A stretch of DNA of 64,000 nt from Evernia prunastri (Eukaryota > Ascomycota > Lecanoromycetes > Lecanorales > Parmeliaceae). This document shows positions 12,721 through 25,670 of this stretch, piece after piece. Position 1 is the first letter of the stretch, and each line of letters starts with the position of its first letter. The notes under the pieces were generated by a model that saw only the letters and a program-made list of their open reading frames with translations, did no database searches and was not told the DNA's origin. Both the position numbers and the translations under genes were made by a program. The stretch is taken from assembly GCA_003184365.1 (NCBI GenBank), contig NKYR01000001.1, positions 620,001 to 684,000 of the forward strand. The letters are read 5' to 3'.

Positions 12721-13703
12721 AAAGCGTAATGCTACCGGAGATGCGACGGCAGGAAGGTGTTGGCCTATGGATTGAGTTGCATTTTTGCAAGGTGTTGGGG
12801 ACAAAAAGAGATCATTGCCAGTGAGGCTACGATCAAGGCTGGTGTTTTGCATTCGTGAAGGGGCCTACAATCACGCTGTTTGAAAGAATCATGGCTATCA
12901 AGCCGTCAAAAGAGAACGGAATTCTATGAGGGCATCATTGTATCATACTAGAGGATGCAGACATCAAATGTACATGTGTCGCGAGAAACAGCCTTGTATA
13001 GGGCTGGGTCTACATTTATGGCAAGCTTGCGAATCATTTTACTATTATTACTCTTCCAGGCTGGTGGCCATGGTTATTTATTAATGTTATGAAAGGCCAA
13101 TGGATGTGTAAAGGTTGCATGAGAAAGCACTGATTTGCGCTTAGGCCATTATGCTGATGCTGCGAGTAAGCGGAGGAGAGCACCAATGGTGACTCGCAGT
13201 CAGAGATTTTGCCCGCACTGCATATTATAAGTTACTTCGATGACAGTAATATTACATTACCTTCAATTTTTTTCCATTTTTATTCTTCCGAGAGAGGACA
13301 CAGATGTTTGCTCAATTATGAAGCTGTAAATCAATCATCTATCTAAGCTTAGGCTTACGGGAAGGTATCGATTGTCAACATCCTCGCACAAGCTCGGAGG
13401 AAAAAGGCGATACACAACCGACAAGAGGGGGTACCTACTTTTAGAGATCAAACTCGTGACCATTCGCTTGCCGCCATTTCTCCGTTGCTTCCTCTGTCAA
13501 TAAGCAGCGTCAACATACACAAACACTTTCTTCTTCATACACGGGATTTTCTTATTCATCGGGAGGCTGTTTGCTCTCCTAAGACCTCAATTGCCACAAC
13601 GCTTCCACTTTTCATATTCCAGTCGCTAGTCTTATCGCCTTTTGCCCCGTTGCTTCAATGACCCTGTCTAGGATCTCAGGAATCAGCGCCCCAAAAGCCC
13701 ACA
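12721..13703. other. Intergenic region, no gene seen
   Basis: This is the CHD1 3' region followed by the upstream region of the giant repeat-protein gene. The second half is pyrimidine-rich (about 13490-13690), as in fungal promoters. No open frame here has coding character. Confidence 0.45.
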
Positions 13704-16700
13704 ATGGCAGCGGTAGCTGTCAGATCGCATTGCGAAGACAGTCGCGACAATGGATATCTCGAGCGAAAGATCCCGCGACGGAAGGTTGGTTCGGATGACG
13801 AGATGGACGCTGACTATAATCGTACAATGGCTACGAGGCGGTGTGCAAGTTCATGCATGGAACGGGACCTAGCACTGGAGAAGACCACGCCGCATTCGGG
13901 TCAGGTAGGAAACCCAAACATGCTTTCAGCCTCTGCTACCCTGTTTTGTCTCGTGTCACCAGAGTCGCTGTGGCGACATGAGTGACTGCAATGGGCAGGT
14001 TTTACAGTGAGATTGCGCAAAAAATCTGACTTATTAGCAGATCAATTGTTTGCAACAATTGGAGAATATCAAAGCCATACTCGACAGCCTCGATGTTGTG
14101 TCACCCGACATCGTAGGATCTACAGCCTCCCCGCACTTTGAACCCCCACCTTCATATACCGATTCAATCGCAGATGAACCTCCGAGCTATGATTGCGCGG
14201 ATGATCTAGCCCTAGCTCAACCAATTCGCTACTATCCCATTCCACCACCGGCCTATATCTACAAACCCGCGAGCAGTATACTGCCTCCAGATCAAATGAC
14301 GACGCCTGATATTGACTTTGGTGACACGTCGAACTTCCGCCAAGCAGGCAACAAGAAGAAGAAAAAGCAAGCGGACGCAGCCAAATGGAACGACGAAGGT
14401 GGGGAGGGAAATACTGAAGGCGGCGATGGAGGCGAAGAGAATGACGGTGGAGGGGGTGGAGGCAATAACGGAGATGGAGGCGCTGGAGACGATGGCGGAG
14501 GTGGTGACGACTGGAATGGTTGGGATACGGGGAAGAAAAAGAAGGGCAAGAAGGCTAAAGAGGAAGAGAAGCAAAAACAGGAGGAAGAAGAGGAGAAGAA
14601 ACGGAAAGAGGCAGAAGAAGCTAACGGGGTTGGTAGACTGGATTGGGCCGATGATGCAAATGGAGACGTTGGAGACGTGGGCGATGACTGGGGAGCTTTT
14701 ACCACTACAACGACCAAGAAGGGCAAGAAAGACAAGAAGGGAAAGGTAGCAAGTGTTCCGCCACGTGTATGGATGCAATAGCTTACGTGCCCTAGATTGA
14801 GCCCACAGCCAATGGCACAAGTGATTTCGCCGACATTAATCTGGACGACAATGGGCCAAAGATTGACCTCAGCTTCGGTCCGACGGAAACAAAAGGGAGT
14901 GGCGGATTCAATTGGGGGGGAGGAGCTAATACTTGGAACACAGGCAGCGGTTGGAACTTCAGTGGAGCTGACCCCGGGACTACGGATATTGCAGATTCAT
15001 TCTCTAGGGCTACTAAGGAATCCACATCCGATACCACAGACAGTAACGCTTGGTCATTTGGCGGGAACAAGAAAAACCAGAAGAAGACTACTACCAGCGG
15101 GTTTGACTTTGGGAACTTCGGTGCACTTGATGAAGAGAAAGAGGACGAACAGGAAGAGGAAGACAAAGCGGGAGGCAACGACAATTGGGCAAACTTCACG
15201 GCCGCTGGAAAGAAGGAGAAAAAATCGAAGAAGAAGGATGCCTTCGACGATATCTCCAACGACCCGGATACAAACACCATTGGTACAGCCATTGCGGATC
15301 CCGAACCCGCTGCCGAGGACTCATGGAACACCTGGGGAACTCCCTCTACCAAGAAGAAGAAGGGCAAGAAGGGCGAAGAGGAGATGCCTCCGCCACCGCC
15401 TCCAGCTGCAGCTGTGCATGCACCTGTAGAGCCTGCTGTTGATGAGTGGGGCGGATTCGGCAACAAGAAGGGCGGGAAGAAGGGCAGAAAGATTACCGAG
15501 GTTGAGGAGCCAGCGGTTGCGGCTGTGCCGGAACCGGAGCCTGAAGTGGACGCTGGATGGGGTACGTTTGGTAAGAAAGAGAAGAAGAAGGGCAAGAAGG
15601 ATCCCGAGAAGGTCGAAGAACCAGCTGTCACTGTAGCACCCGAGCCAGAGCCAGAAGCCGATGCTGGCTGGGGCTCGTTTGGTAAGAAAGAGAAGAAAAA
15701 GGGCGGCAAGAAAGAGCCAGGCAAGATCGAAGAGCCAGCGATTGCCCCCCTGCCAGACATTGAGCCGGATCAGGACTTTGGCTTCGGCTCGTTCGGCAAA
15801 AAAGAAGACAAAAAGGGCAAGAAGGGCAAGAAAGAGCCCGAGATTTCTGAAGAGCCAACGACCACGGCTTTGGAAGAACCCGAGGCAGATTTTAGCTTTG
15901 GCGCGTGGGGTAAGAAAGAAGAAAAGAAGGGCAAGAAGGGCAAGAAAGAGCCCGAGGTTTCTGAAGAGCCATCGACCATGGCTTTAGAAGAACCTGAAGC
16001 AGAATGTAGCTTTGGAGCGTGGGGTAAGAAAGAAGAAAAGAAGGGCAAGAAGGGCAAGAAAGAGCCCGAGATATCCGAAGAGCCAACTGTCACTGCAGTG
16101 CCAGATGCTGAGCCTAATCGGGACTTTGGCTTCAGTTCATACGGCAAAAAGAACGATAAAAAGGGTAAGAAGGGCAAGAAAGATGATGAACCCGAAGAAA
16201 CAGCAGATACTGTCGTCCCTGAACCAGAACCCGAGGCGGATATCGGTTGGGGCACGTTTGCTAAGAAGGAAGTCAAGAAGAAGGGCAAAAAAGACATCGA
16301 CAAGGCTGAAGAGCCGTGGGCAAAGGAGCCGGGCTCGGAGCCTGTTGATGACTGGGGTTCCTTCGGTATAACAAATGACAATGACAAGAAGAAAGGCAAG
16401 AAATCCAACATGTGGGATGGCCCTGAAATGGAGGAGAGCCATTTCGCTGAAGAAACACCCGAGCCTGAAGTTGACACCGGAAAAGGCGCCTTCATTTCCA
16501 AATATAACAAAAAGAAGGGCAAGAAAGATGTCGTGGAAGAGATCGAACCCATAGAGCCGGAGCCAGTGGTTGATGCAAAGCCAGACTTATCGCGCATAGG
16601 CTCCACGAAGGGTAAGAAGGGCAAAAAGGGCCTAATATCAGAAGTCAAAGACGATCCTCTACCAGCCATTGAGTCCAAAGCGGCTACGGACGCCGCTAGC

Positions 16701-19700
16701 GTCGCGGCTGATGATGACTGGGCAAGTGGCTTCGGCGGTGATAAGAAGAAGGAGAAGAAGAACAAGCGAAGTTCACTTGCTAGCACAGGCTCCAAGGGTG
16801 ATGAAGCGCCACCGCCACCACCTCCTGTGCCCGATGTTCCAGATGTTTCTACGTTTGATACTTGGGGTACTGCTAAAAAGGACAAGGAAAAGGACAAAAA
16901 AGGCAAGAAGGGCAAGGTCACCGAGCCCGAGTATATGCCTATGCCTGAAGCAGAGGAAACGAAGGACCCAGTGCAGGACGATCTGGCCAGTTGGGCTGGT
17001 CTCACCGCCAAGGAGAGGAAAAAGAAGGAGAAGGAGAGAGAGAAGAAGGATAAAGAGGCAAAAGAAGCCAAGGAAAAGGAAGAGGCTGAAGAGATGGAGA
17101 GGAAGGAAAAGGAAGAGGCTGAGGAAAGAGAAAGGGAGGAGAAGGAACAGAAGGAAAGAGAAAAGCCCAAAGGGAAGATCGGCAAAAAGGGCAAGGCCAA
17201 TACATCGCCGGAAACCTCCAAAACCAAGGACTTGCTTGCAGACTCGGTTCCTGATATCATGCCGGCTGCGGAGGAAGATAGTTGGGGTTCGACCTGGGGA
17301 GCTGGAGCATTCAAGAAGGAGAAGAAGAAGGTGGGCAAGAACCAGACGTCATGGGAAGCGCCACCGCCAGCGCCCACTCCGCCGGCTCAAGGCTTGACAC
17401 CGGAGCCTGAGCAGAACTTTGAAGAGGATCTGCTGGATGATGGTTGGGGTGACTATGCACCTGCCAAGCCTACGGCGAAGGGGAAGAAAGATGTCAAGAA
17501 GGAGGCCAAGGAGGGTTTGAAGGCTGGCAAGAAGGGCAGCAAGGGCCAGATGGAGGAAGTGGTAGATGACAGATTCACGGAGTCGGTGAATGACGAGGGG
17601 AAGAAGAAAGATGGCGCGAAAGAGGAGACAGCTGCGAAAGCGGCTAAGAGTTTCTGGGGCGGTATGGGAACAACATCTGCAGCCAAGTCTAAAATGAGCA
17701 GTAAAGACAAAGGGAAGAAAGAGGTGGAGCAGGAGGAGGTGATGCCGGACGACGAAGCGAACGACGAAACGATGGACGGATTTGAGGGATTAGATGAAGG
17801 TGCTTCTGATCCGAAGCATTTTGCAAAGAATGGACTGTGGAAGACGAGCAGCAAAGATAGCGACAAGGCTAGCAAAGGCAGCAATGTGGCGAAGAAGAAG
17901 GGTATTACGGATGACGTTGCCAATCCTGTGACGAGCAAGGGTAAAAGCGGCAACGGCAAAATCAAAGGAGGCGCCGATACAAAAGACAAGGATGATGAAG
18001 CCAGATTTGAATCAGTTGAAGATGATGCCTTCATTCTACCTGTATGGGGGGCACCGTCGAGTTTGAAGAAGACAGCTGGCAAGAAAGCAGATGAGGTTTC
18101 GGGTACGGGCAAAAAGGAAAAGGAAATTGGCGCTAAAGATATGACCAATCAAAAATTAACGGGAAACAAGGGAATCTGGAACGAGCCAGAACCTACGAAT
18201 AAAGATGACCAACCTTGGACCTCGCAACCTTCAAAACCCTTCAAGTCAGCCATGTCCACCGCCAAAACAACAAAGTCTTCTTCCGTTTTACAGAGGGTCA
18301 AGGAAATTGAGAACGAGAAGAACCAGGCCTCAGCTGCTGCGCCACCCGACCCAGAACCCGAACCATCATTGAAATTCAACAGAAAGGCTGTAGGATCAGG
18401 CAAAGCCAACGATTTAGTATCAGGTAAAACCGCTGCATCAAAAGCCAAGGATACCTCACCGCCTTCTAAAAACAACAAGAAGGCTACAAAAGAAGAAGCC
18501 GTTCCAGGCAGTTTCCCAGGTGAAGGCATGGACGATGACTTCAACAATCTCGATGACTTCCTCGATGATGAACCTCCTCTCGAGAAGAAAGAGACCAAAA
18601 AGGGCGCCAAAGCTACCAAAGACTCTAAAATCACGTCACAGCCTCGAGATACTCCCGAGTCGAAACGGCCACCGACACCGCCACCGGAGCCAAAAGAGGA
18701 AAAGCCAGTCAAAAAAGAGCGCCCTCGCATAGCCAAAGAGGGGGGCGCATCTTCTTGGGGTCTTTGGGGTCCGGCGCCGCCAAAAAAGAAGGCGACGAAA
18801 TCAAAGGATGACGCTGACGTTGCATCGCCGCCTAAGAAAGAGAAAGCCGCTGCTCCTGGCTTCACTAGATCAAAGTCCACCCGGACAGCGAAGGAGAAAG
18901 ACAAGGAGACGGTCAAGTCCGACACTAAATCTTCTGACTCCGACAAGCCCAAGAAGACCGAGTCTCGGCCACCCAAGGCGCGGGGCTCCAGCTTTGCTGG
19001 CCTTTTCGGACCTCCAACCCGGACCAAGTCTGTTCGAAAAAATAGCATCGCGACTTCAGCCCCCAAGAGTGCTGCGTCTAGGAGGCAGTCCATGGATGTT
19101 GACGCCACCGGTCTTCCGTCTCCGCCAGCTGAAGAAGCGCCGGAGATGGCTTCAAAAGCCGCCAAGATGATGGGCACTGCCAAGCTGGATAGGAAAGCCT
19201 CGACTCGAGGGAAACAGAAGGCGCCTGGTGAGAAACCCCCAGTAATGTTTGTAAATCCCCTAGAGGAAGCTGACGATGGCAACGTAGCTGCTCCAGATCC
19301 TTATGCCATTGATTCGGATGACATGGTTATGGTGAACGATTTGGACGATCCTCTTGTCAATGGCAAAAAGTCATCCGCCACTAAAGACAAAGGCTCGAAG
19401 AGCAAGTCCAAAGGAATGGATGCCGACCCAGGTCCATCTCTGAGAAGGGATTTGCCAGACCGGACTAAGTCTAATCGAGACTCCAAAATGGAGCCCAGTA
19501 GCTCTAAGCGAAAGTCTAAGATTGCCAACGACTTCGATGATGATGTTGTCATGGTTGACGCAGGCTCTTCGGGTGACGTAAACGTAGAGCTAGGGCCTGA
19601 TGATATGCAGTTCGTTACCAAGCCTAAAGGACTTCAGCGTTCAGCCACAAGCTCCAAAAAGCCTGATAGCAAGTCCGGAGGGTTAGGAGGCGGGCTGTTC

Positions 19701-20840
19701 GGCGCTTTCCGTAAAAATCGTCGTGCATCGGAAGTGAACCAGCTTCCAAAAACCAGAGCCGTTGTGGAAGATGAGGAGGTAGCACCCCGCAAGCGTACCG
19801 TCACTGGAGGAGATGATTCTGCTAAGCGTCCTCGTCGCGACAATCGGAGGAAGTCTGAGAAGACCGATCGTGCAGCTGAAGGCTATGTCTATGATGCCCC
19901 TCGAGACGTTGGAGGGGGCGCCGAGGCAGATGATGCAGAGGCGCGGAGGGAGAAGAGACGTGCCAAGCGTGCAGACGATGATCGTATTGCTAAAGAGCAA
20001 CGTGAAGAAGCGTTGAAATACGAAGCTGATCGACGAGCTAAACGTCGTGAAACAGATAAAGGAAAGCTCAAGGACGACAACGACAGAAGAGCTCGCAAGG
20101 GTGAAGAACCTGAAGCCCGCCGTTCCGAAGACAAGGAAGCCCGCCGAACCGCACGAGAAACTCGCCGTAGAGAGGAAGAAGCAAACAGAGCGCTCGAAGA
20201 TGACATCCTCAAACCCCGGTCTAAGCGCCGGGATACAGACAAGGAGGTCCCAGCGGCATCCTCGTCTCGACCTCGTACATCTGACCGTCGTCGCTCCCAC
20301 GTGGAAAAGGCCCCCGAACGTCCCAAATCCTCGCGCCGCAAGTCCACGATGGCACCAGTCGACGACTACTTTGACTCCCGCAACGCGCGCCCCGTCAACG
20401 ACAATGATCCCTACGGCGGCAACGACCACACCGCCTCCTGGGTCAAATCCCAAGTCTCCGAGCCCCCGGAGCCTCCACCGGTCGAGCCGACGATCATGGA
20501 GCAGGCGCCCGACTTCCGGGCCAAAGGCGCCGACGACCTGATGGAGGACGAGTACGCCCGGCGCGCGAGCCACAAGAAGCCGAAGCGGAGCAGCCGCATG
20601 TACACCGACCCGCTCGCGGACGAGCAGGACGAGCGCCGACGGCGGCGGAAGGAGAAGGAGGTCCGGAGCAGCGAGGGCAGCGCGGCGGGGGAGGAGCGGT
20701 TTGGGGGTCTGGGCGGCATGAACCGGCGGCAGAGCGACCTCGGCGGGGTCAAGTTGGGCTCGGGGACGAAGACGTTCGACGGCAAGACGGGGCAGGGGAA
20801 ACGCTCCAGTTGGTTCCAGAAGGTCACCGGTGGCTTCTGA
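13704..20840 (+). CDS. Giant Lys/Glu-rich WGxFGKK-repeat protein, function unknown
   Basis: I do not recognise a function. The model is 13704..13904, 14041..14764 and 14809..20840, about 2318 aa. Exons 2 and 3 join by phase (GTGTAT donor, 44-nt intron); exon 1 agrees in phase but is the least certain part. Residues about 70-180 are Pro/Tyr-rich (EPPPSYTDSI, IPPPAYIYKP), followed by a Gly/Asp/Asn-rich stretch. Roughly residues 510-870 hold about nine copies of a 38-aa unit of the form GxFGKKEKKKGKK-acidic-EEP-Pro/Glu. Looser WGxW/KKGKK motifs continue to about 1300. The C-terminal third is basic with Ser-Arg patches and ends RSSWFQKVTGGF. There is no signal peptide, membrane segment or catalytic domain. 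It is probably a disordered scaffold with short aromatic motifs, by inference. Long antisense frames here are a by-product of the composition. Confidence 0.7.
15434..16475 (+). repeat. Tandem coding repeat, about nine units of about 114 bp
   Basis: These are in-frame direct repeats inside the giant protein. Each unit encodes an aromatic-Gly head (GWGSFGKKE, SFGAWGKKEEKK), a lysine block (KKGKKGKK) and an acidic-proline tail (PEVSEEP, PEPEPEA). The copies near 15835-16080 are the most alike and differ at few positions. Flanking units have drifted. Boundaries are approximate. Confidence 0.85.
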
Positions 20841-21728
20841 GATGCAAACGTTGCGATGGGGGAAATGGGATGGTGCCGGGTGGTGTTTTTGATTACTGCC
20901 TTATGGCAATGCTTTGCGGTCTATTCCTGAATTTATCTATCCGGGGGAGGGGCGCACAGGGGAGTCACGGAGCGGGGGAAGCAAGCATTGGGTATTATTC
21001 TCCGCTTGCGATTTTTCTGGGCGGTGAGGCATGCGACACGTCGGTCCATCGGCTACTAGTGGGGATGGCACATTCGTTTCTTTTCGAGCGTTTTCGTTCG
21101 TTCGTTTCTTCTTCCTTGCATATACCCCCTTTGGCAGAGCTTGTGGGCGATTATTTTTTTCGGATTTTCAAACTTTTTTCCGATATCTAATCTAGTCACT
21201 TCTTATCTAATTTTTTTAGTTATTGATTACATGACATGTCGTTCTCGACATATGCTTTCTTTACACCTCTCTCCCGTTCACTTTTCCCGCGGCGAAAGGG
21301 GTCCGACGATTGTACTCTTGGGTAGCCCCTTTCAATATATTCAGGGAATTTGATTTGGATGGATAGATTACATAAACTCGCATAGTCGGTCAATAGCAGG
21401 TGAGACTCCAGGGTAGTGCAATATAATCAATCAATCGATCAGTCAAACAAACCAATCGAATCAATCGAGTTCTACCTAAGGTAAGTAGGTTGTGGTGTAC
21501 TGTTGCCAAGCCATACCCGGAACCATTTCCGCACCTCGCATGACGCGGAAATTCTGGCTGGATTTTCGCAGTCCCACCATGCTTTTCTTTTGACAGCTTC
21601 CGAAATCCTTTCTCCTCTTTACACCAATTGACCTTTACGGACATTCTTATCACTGCTGCCAATTCTGTGCGTACTGATCGACTTGGCATCCTTCGGGGAC
21701 TGGGAAAACGATCAGTTGTGAGGGAGCA
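20841..21728. other. Intergenic region, no gene seen
   Basis: This is the 3' region of the repeat-protein gene and the promoter of argininosuccinate lyase. It contains T-rich tracts around 21150-21220, an imperfect AATCAATCGA-type run at about 21420-21470 and one CTAAGGTA element near 21476. I see no gene. Confidence 0.45.
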
Positions 21729-23411
21729 ATGGCCCACCTTCAGGAGCAGGAGCAAGCGCAGGAGAAGAAGCCGGGAAAGAATATGCTATGGGGTGGGAGG
21801 TTTACTGGTTTGTTGAGCTACCAACACCCGATGATATGGTGTATAGTGGGGGCGATTTGCTGATGAGAAATGTAGGTGGGATGGATCCCCTCATGGTATA
21901 TACATTGAACAAGTCTTCGCAATGCTCATGGCTGCTCCTCTACTAATCGCGCTGCTGCGATTGCCAGAACACATTCAACGCCTCTCTTCCCTACGACCGC
22001 ATCCTCTATGCCCAAGATATAGCCGGCTCGATTGCGTTTGCCCGCGCGAACATGAACCGAGGCATCTTGACGAGCGATGAGTTCGAGAAGATACAAGAGG
22101 GGTTCGAGAAAGTGAAGAAAGAGTGGGAGGACGACACCTTCGAGGCTAGGGAGGCCGACGAGGATATACATACCGCGAACGAAAGGAGACTGTGTGAGAT
22201 TATTGGCAACGAGGTTGGAGGAAAGCTGCATACAGGCCGAAGCCGCAATGAGCAGATTGCGACAGATATGAGGCTGTGGTTGAGGGATGAGTTGAGGAAG
22301 ATTGACAAGTATTTGGTGGATCTACTACGCGTCATGACCAGTCGAGCGGAGATTGAGATCGAACTTTTGATGCCAGGTTATACCCATCTCCAGCGCGCAC
22401 AACCGGTCCGATGGAGCCATTGGCTGCTCAGCTATGGCATGGCGTTCGCCGCGGACCTGCAGCGGTTGCGGGAGACGATCAAAAGAGTTAACAGGAGTCC
22501 GTTGGGTTGTGGAGCGCTGAGTGGGAATCCGTTCGGCATCGATAGGGAGGCTATGGCTAAGGAGCTTGGGTTTGAGGGACTGATGTGGAATTCCATGGCT
22601 GCGGTCGCTGATCGGGATTTTGCACTCGAGTCTATACAGTGGTCTTCATTCCTCATGTCTCATGTGAGCAGGCTAGCGGAGGATCTGATTATCCATTCAA
22701 CCGCCGAATTTGGCTATGTGAAGTTGAGTGATGCGTACTCAACGGGTTCGAGCCTGATGCCGCAAAAACACAATCCGGATTCTCTGGAGCTATTGAGGGG
22801 CAAGAGTGGGAGGGTGTTCGGGCAGGCGTGCGGATTACAGATGAGCATAAAGAGTACGCCGAGTACGTACAATAAGGATCTGCAGGAGAGTGTGGAGCCG
22901 ATGATTGATTGTGTCAAGACGGTGGGGATGAGTGTGCAGATCTTGACTGGGGTGGTCAGTACGATGAAGTTGCAGAAGGAGAAGATGTTGGCTGCGCTGT
23001 CACCAGATATGGTGTGTTAATCCTTGCCACTTCTGCTGGGTCGTAAAAGCCTGCTGACTGAGCGCACAGCTTGCCATTGAACTTGCCGAATTTCTCGTCC
23101 GAAAGGGAGTTCCATTCCGAGAAACGCACCATATCTCTGGCCGCATCGTCGCGCTGGCAGAGAGCGAGGGGGTGCCGATGGATAAATTATCCGTCCAACA
23201 GATACAGAGCGTGGATGACAGGTTTGACGAGGATGTGAGAAAATGTTTTAGTTATGAGAGGAGCGTTGAGATGAGGTCTGCCAAAGGTGGCACGAGCAAG
23301 GCGTCGGTATTGGAGCAGATTGCCGTGCTGAAGGATCTGCTTGAATCCGACGATGCAAAACTCGACGCTTGGGGAAAGCGATCGAAGGAGGAAAATGGTG
23401 ATTTTTCGTGA
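21729..23411 (+). CDS. ARG4: Argininosuccinate lyase
   Basis: This enzyme splits argininosuccinate into arginine and fumarate in the last step of arginine synthesis. Exons are 21729..21807, 21876..21895, 21968..23011 and 23070..23411, giving 494 aa. The N-terminus reads MLWGGRFTGGMDPLMNTFNA across two junctions, matching the family's entry motif. The fumarate-lyase signature GSSLMPQKHNP lies at about residues 293-303. The Ser/His catalytic regions (TGRSRNEQ, PGYTHLQRAQP) are intact. Exon 2 is only 20 nt (GGMDPLM). The N-terminus has a short Gln/Glu-rich extension before LWGGRF. Length is somewhat above the 463 aa of yeast, mostly at the two ends. Confidence 0.96.
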
Positions 23412-23884
23412 ACTAGATAATGGCGAGGTACTGATGCATATGACATTACGGAGTATGCCTAACGATATCCCTTACTGTGATAGTTGTGGTGGAATTAGAC
23501 GATTGCTGTCGTCAAGAATTGCTCGAGTCCACGTTCCACGACGTGACAGCTTGATGACCGAAAGTTGATCGAATCGAAGCGTTTCGAGACAAGTCTCTGC
23601 AGGAAAAGTATAGACTAGAGAATGGAAGAACAGATGGAAGTGACGTTGCACTGGCATTTGTGGTGAAACGTAGAGCAAGGTCCTCGTAAATACTCGTAAC
23701 AACCCCGCCAAATGTCAGCCCCACCAAAGCTCGGAAGGGAGCGAATTGACATCACAGTGACACTCCACATTGCATATTTTATATTTTCTTCTTTCTCGTC
23801 TTTAAAAAGTACAATATCTGCCACCATTCCAATCTCTGGAAAGCCAAGCTGCTACGTTACACATCCATTCAATCCCCGTACACA
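23412..23884. promoter_or_regulatory. ARG4-PGK1 intergenic region, PGK1 promoter
   Basis: The two genes are in tandem and this gap must carry the strong glycolytic promoter. A TATA-like ATATTTTATATTTTC lies at about 23775-23790, some 100 bp before the PGK1 ATG, followed by a CT-rich stretch. Element assignment is by eye. Confidence 0.45.
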
Positions 23885-25245
23885 ATGTCTCTCTCCAGCA
23901 AGCTCGCCATCACCGACGTCGACTTGAAGGGCAAGAGGGTCCTCATACGGGTGAGAAGACTCGACTGCGACTGCCCCAGAACTGCGCTTCCTCCATCCTC
24001 CACACATGTTGCGGGAAACAACCCTAGCTAATTGTCATCTTCTAGGTCGACTTCAATGTCCCGCTCGACTCCGACAAGAAAATTACAAACAATCAACGCA
24101 TTGTCGGTGCCCTTCCCGCCATCAAATACGCCGGCGACCATGGCGCCAAAGCCATCGTCCTCATGTCCCACCTCGGCCGTCCAGACGGTCACCCCAATCC
24201 GAAGTACTCCTTGAAACCAGTCGTTCCGGAGCTCGAGAAGTTGCTGGGGAAAAAAGTCGTCTTCACCGAGGACTGTGTGGGAAAGGAAGTCGAGGAGACG
24301 GTGAATAAAGCTAGTGATGGGGAGGTGGTGTTGCTGGAGAACCTGCGATTCCACGCGGAGGAGGAAGGGAGCAGTAAGGATAGCGAAGGGAAAAAGGTCA
24401 AGGCTGATAAGGGGGATGTGGACAAATTCCGCAAGGGACTGACGGCGCTGGGTGATGTCTACATCAATGACGCATTCGGTACCGCACATCGCGGTCACAG
24501 CTCTATGGTTGGCGTAGATTTACCGCAAAAAGCATCAGGGTTTCTGATGAAGAAGGAACTCGACTATTTCGCTCAAGCACTCGAGAAGCCCAAACGACCT
24601 TTCCTGGCCATACTTGGCGGTGCCAAGGTCTCGGACAAGATTCAGTTGATTGACAACTTGCTTTCGAAAGTGGACAGCTTGATCGTATGCGGTGGTATGG
24701 CGTTTACGTTCAAGAAGACGCTCGAGAATGTCAAGATCGGCAACAGCTTGTTCGACGAGGAAGGCAGCAAAACCGTGGGCGATCTGGTGAAGAAGGCGAG
24801 GAGGAACGGTGTTACTTTGGTGCTACCGTGCGATTATGTGACAGCAGACAAATTCGACAAGGATGCCAAGACCGGCTATGCCACAGACTCCGAAGGCATC
24901 CCGGACGGCTGGATGGGCCTCGACTGCGGCGAGAAGAGTATCGAACTATTCAAGAAAACCATTGCTGATGCGAAGACGACGCTGTGGAACGGGCCTCCTG
25001 GTGTCTTTGAGATGGAACCGTTTGCGAATGGTACGAAGATGGTCATGGCGGCAGCGACTGGAGCAGTGGAGAAGGGGAATATCGTCATCATCGGAGGCGG
25101 AGACACAGCGACTGTGGCAGCCAAGTATGGGGTTGAAGACAAGCTCAGTCATGTTTCGACAGGAGGTGGCGCCAGCCTGGAACTTCTAGAGGGCAAGGAG
25201 CTGCCGGGCGTCAGTGCTCTGTCCGAAAAGCCAAGCGGTAAGTAG
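23885..25245 (+). CDS. PGK1: Phosphoglycerate kinase
   Basis: This enzyme makes ATP from 1,3-bisphosphoglycerate in cytosolic glycolysis. Exons are 23885..23950 and 24046..25245, giving 421 aa. The intron splits the substrate-binding entry between VLIR and VDFNVPLD. Visible family motifs: SHLGRPDG, the hinge segment FLAILGGAKVSDKI, NGPPGVFE, and the nucleotide loop GGGDTATVAAKYG followed by HVSTGGGASLELLEG. The C-terminus SALSEKPSGK is a few residues longer than usual because the reading runs through a GTAAGTAG sequence. Either this is real coding or a last tiny intron is missed; the former is simpler. It is convergent with SEM1. Confidence 0.97.
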
Positions 25246-25670
25246 ACGAGCTCCTGTATGGGACAATTTCGCCCAAAGTGGCTCTGATGCGGAGAAGGGA
25301 ATAGAACGAGACTCTGAGAATGACGGCGAAAAAGGTATGGCTGGACGACGTTGGTTTATGATCTCCTCTTCATGTAGATATCTATCTCCTGTCAAGCGAG
25401 CTTCAATAGATTCATTCCACACAGCTCCCACAAAGTCCACGTCTTGACCTATTCAACTTTTCCGCAGGGCCAAGAGCCTCAGCCTCATCCGACCTCGATC
25501 CACGCAACCCCAAAAACGCCCATCAATGCCCTCGTACAACTCTTCCCCCCCCCCCAAACCATTCTACTTCTGCCCCTTGACCTTCGCCAGCTCCTCTCTG
25601 CGCAAACAAACAGTCAGCAAAACCCGGCACCCACACCAACCGAAGCAAACTTCATCCCACAAGAAAAACC
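25246..25670. other. Convergent intergenic region PGK1/SEM1
   Basis: These are the 3' regions of two converging genes, with a C-tract at about 25547-25556. I see no further gene. Confidence 0.45.

Noticed and set aside
14792..15760. 322-aa antisense frame at the start of the repeats
   Set aside because: It has the same cause: repeat composition removes stops on the opposite strand.
15770..17377. 535-aa open frame antisense to the giant repeat gene
   Set aside because: It mirrors the AAG/GAA-rich repeats (reads as Phe/Leu/Ser-rich), has no splice or family support, and the sense frame is continuous.
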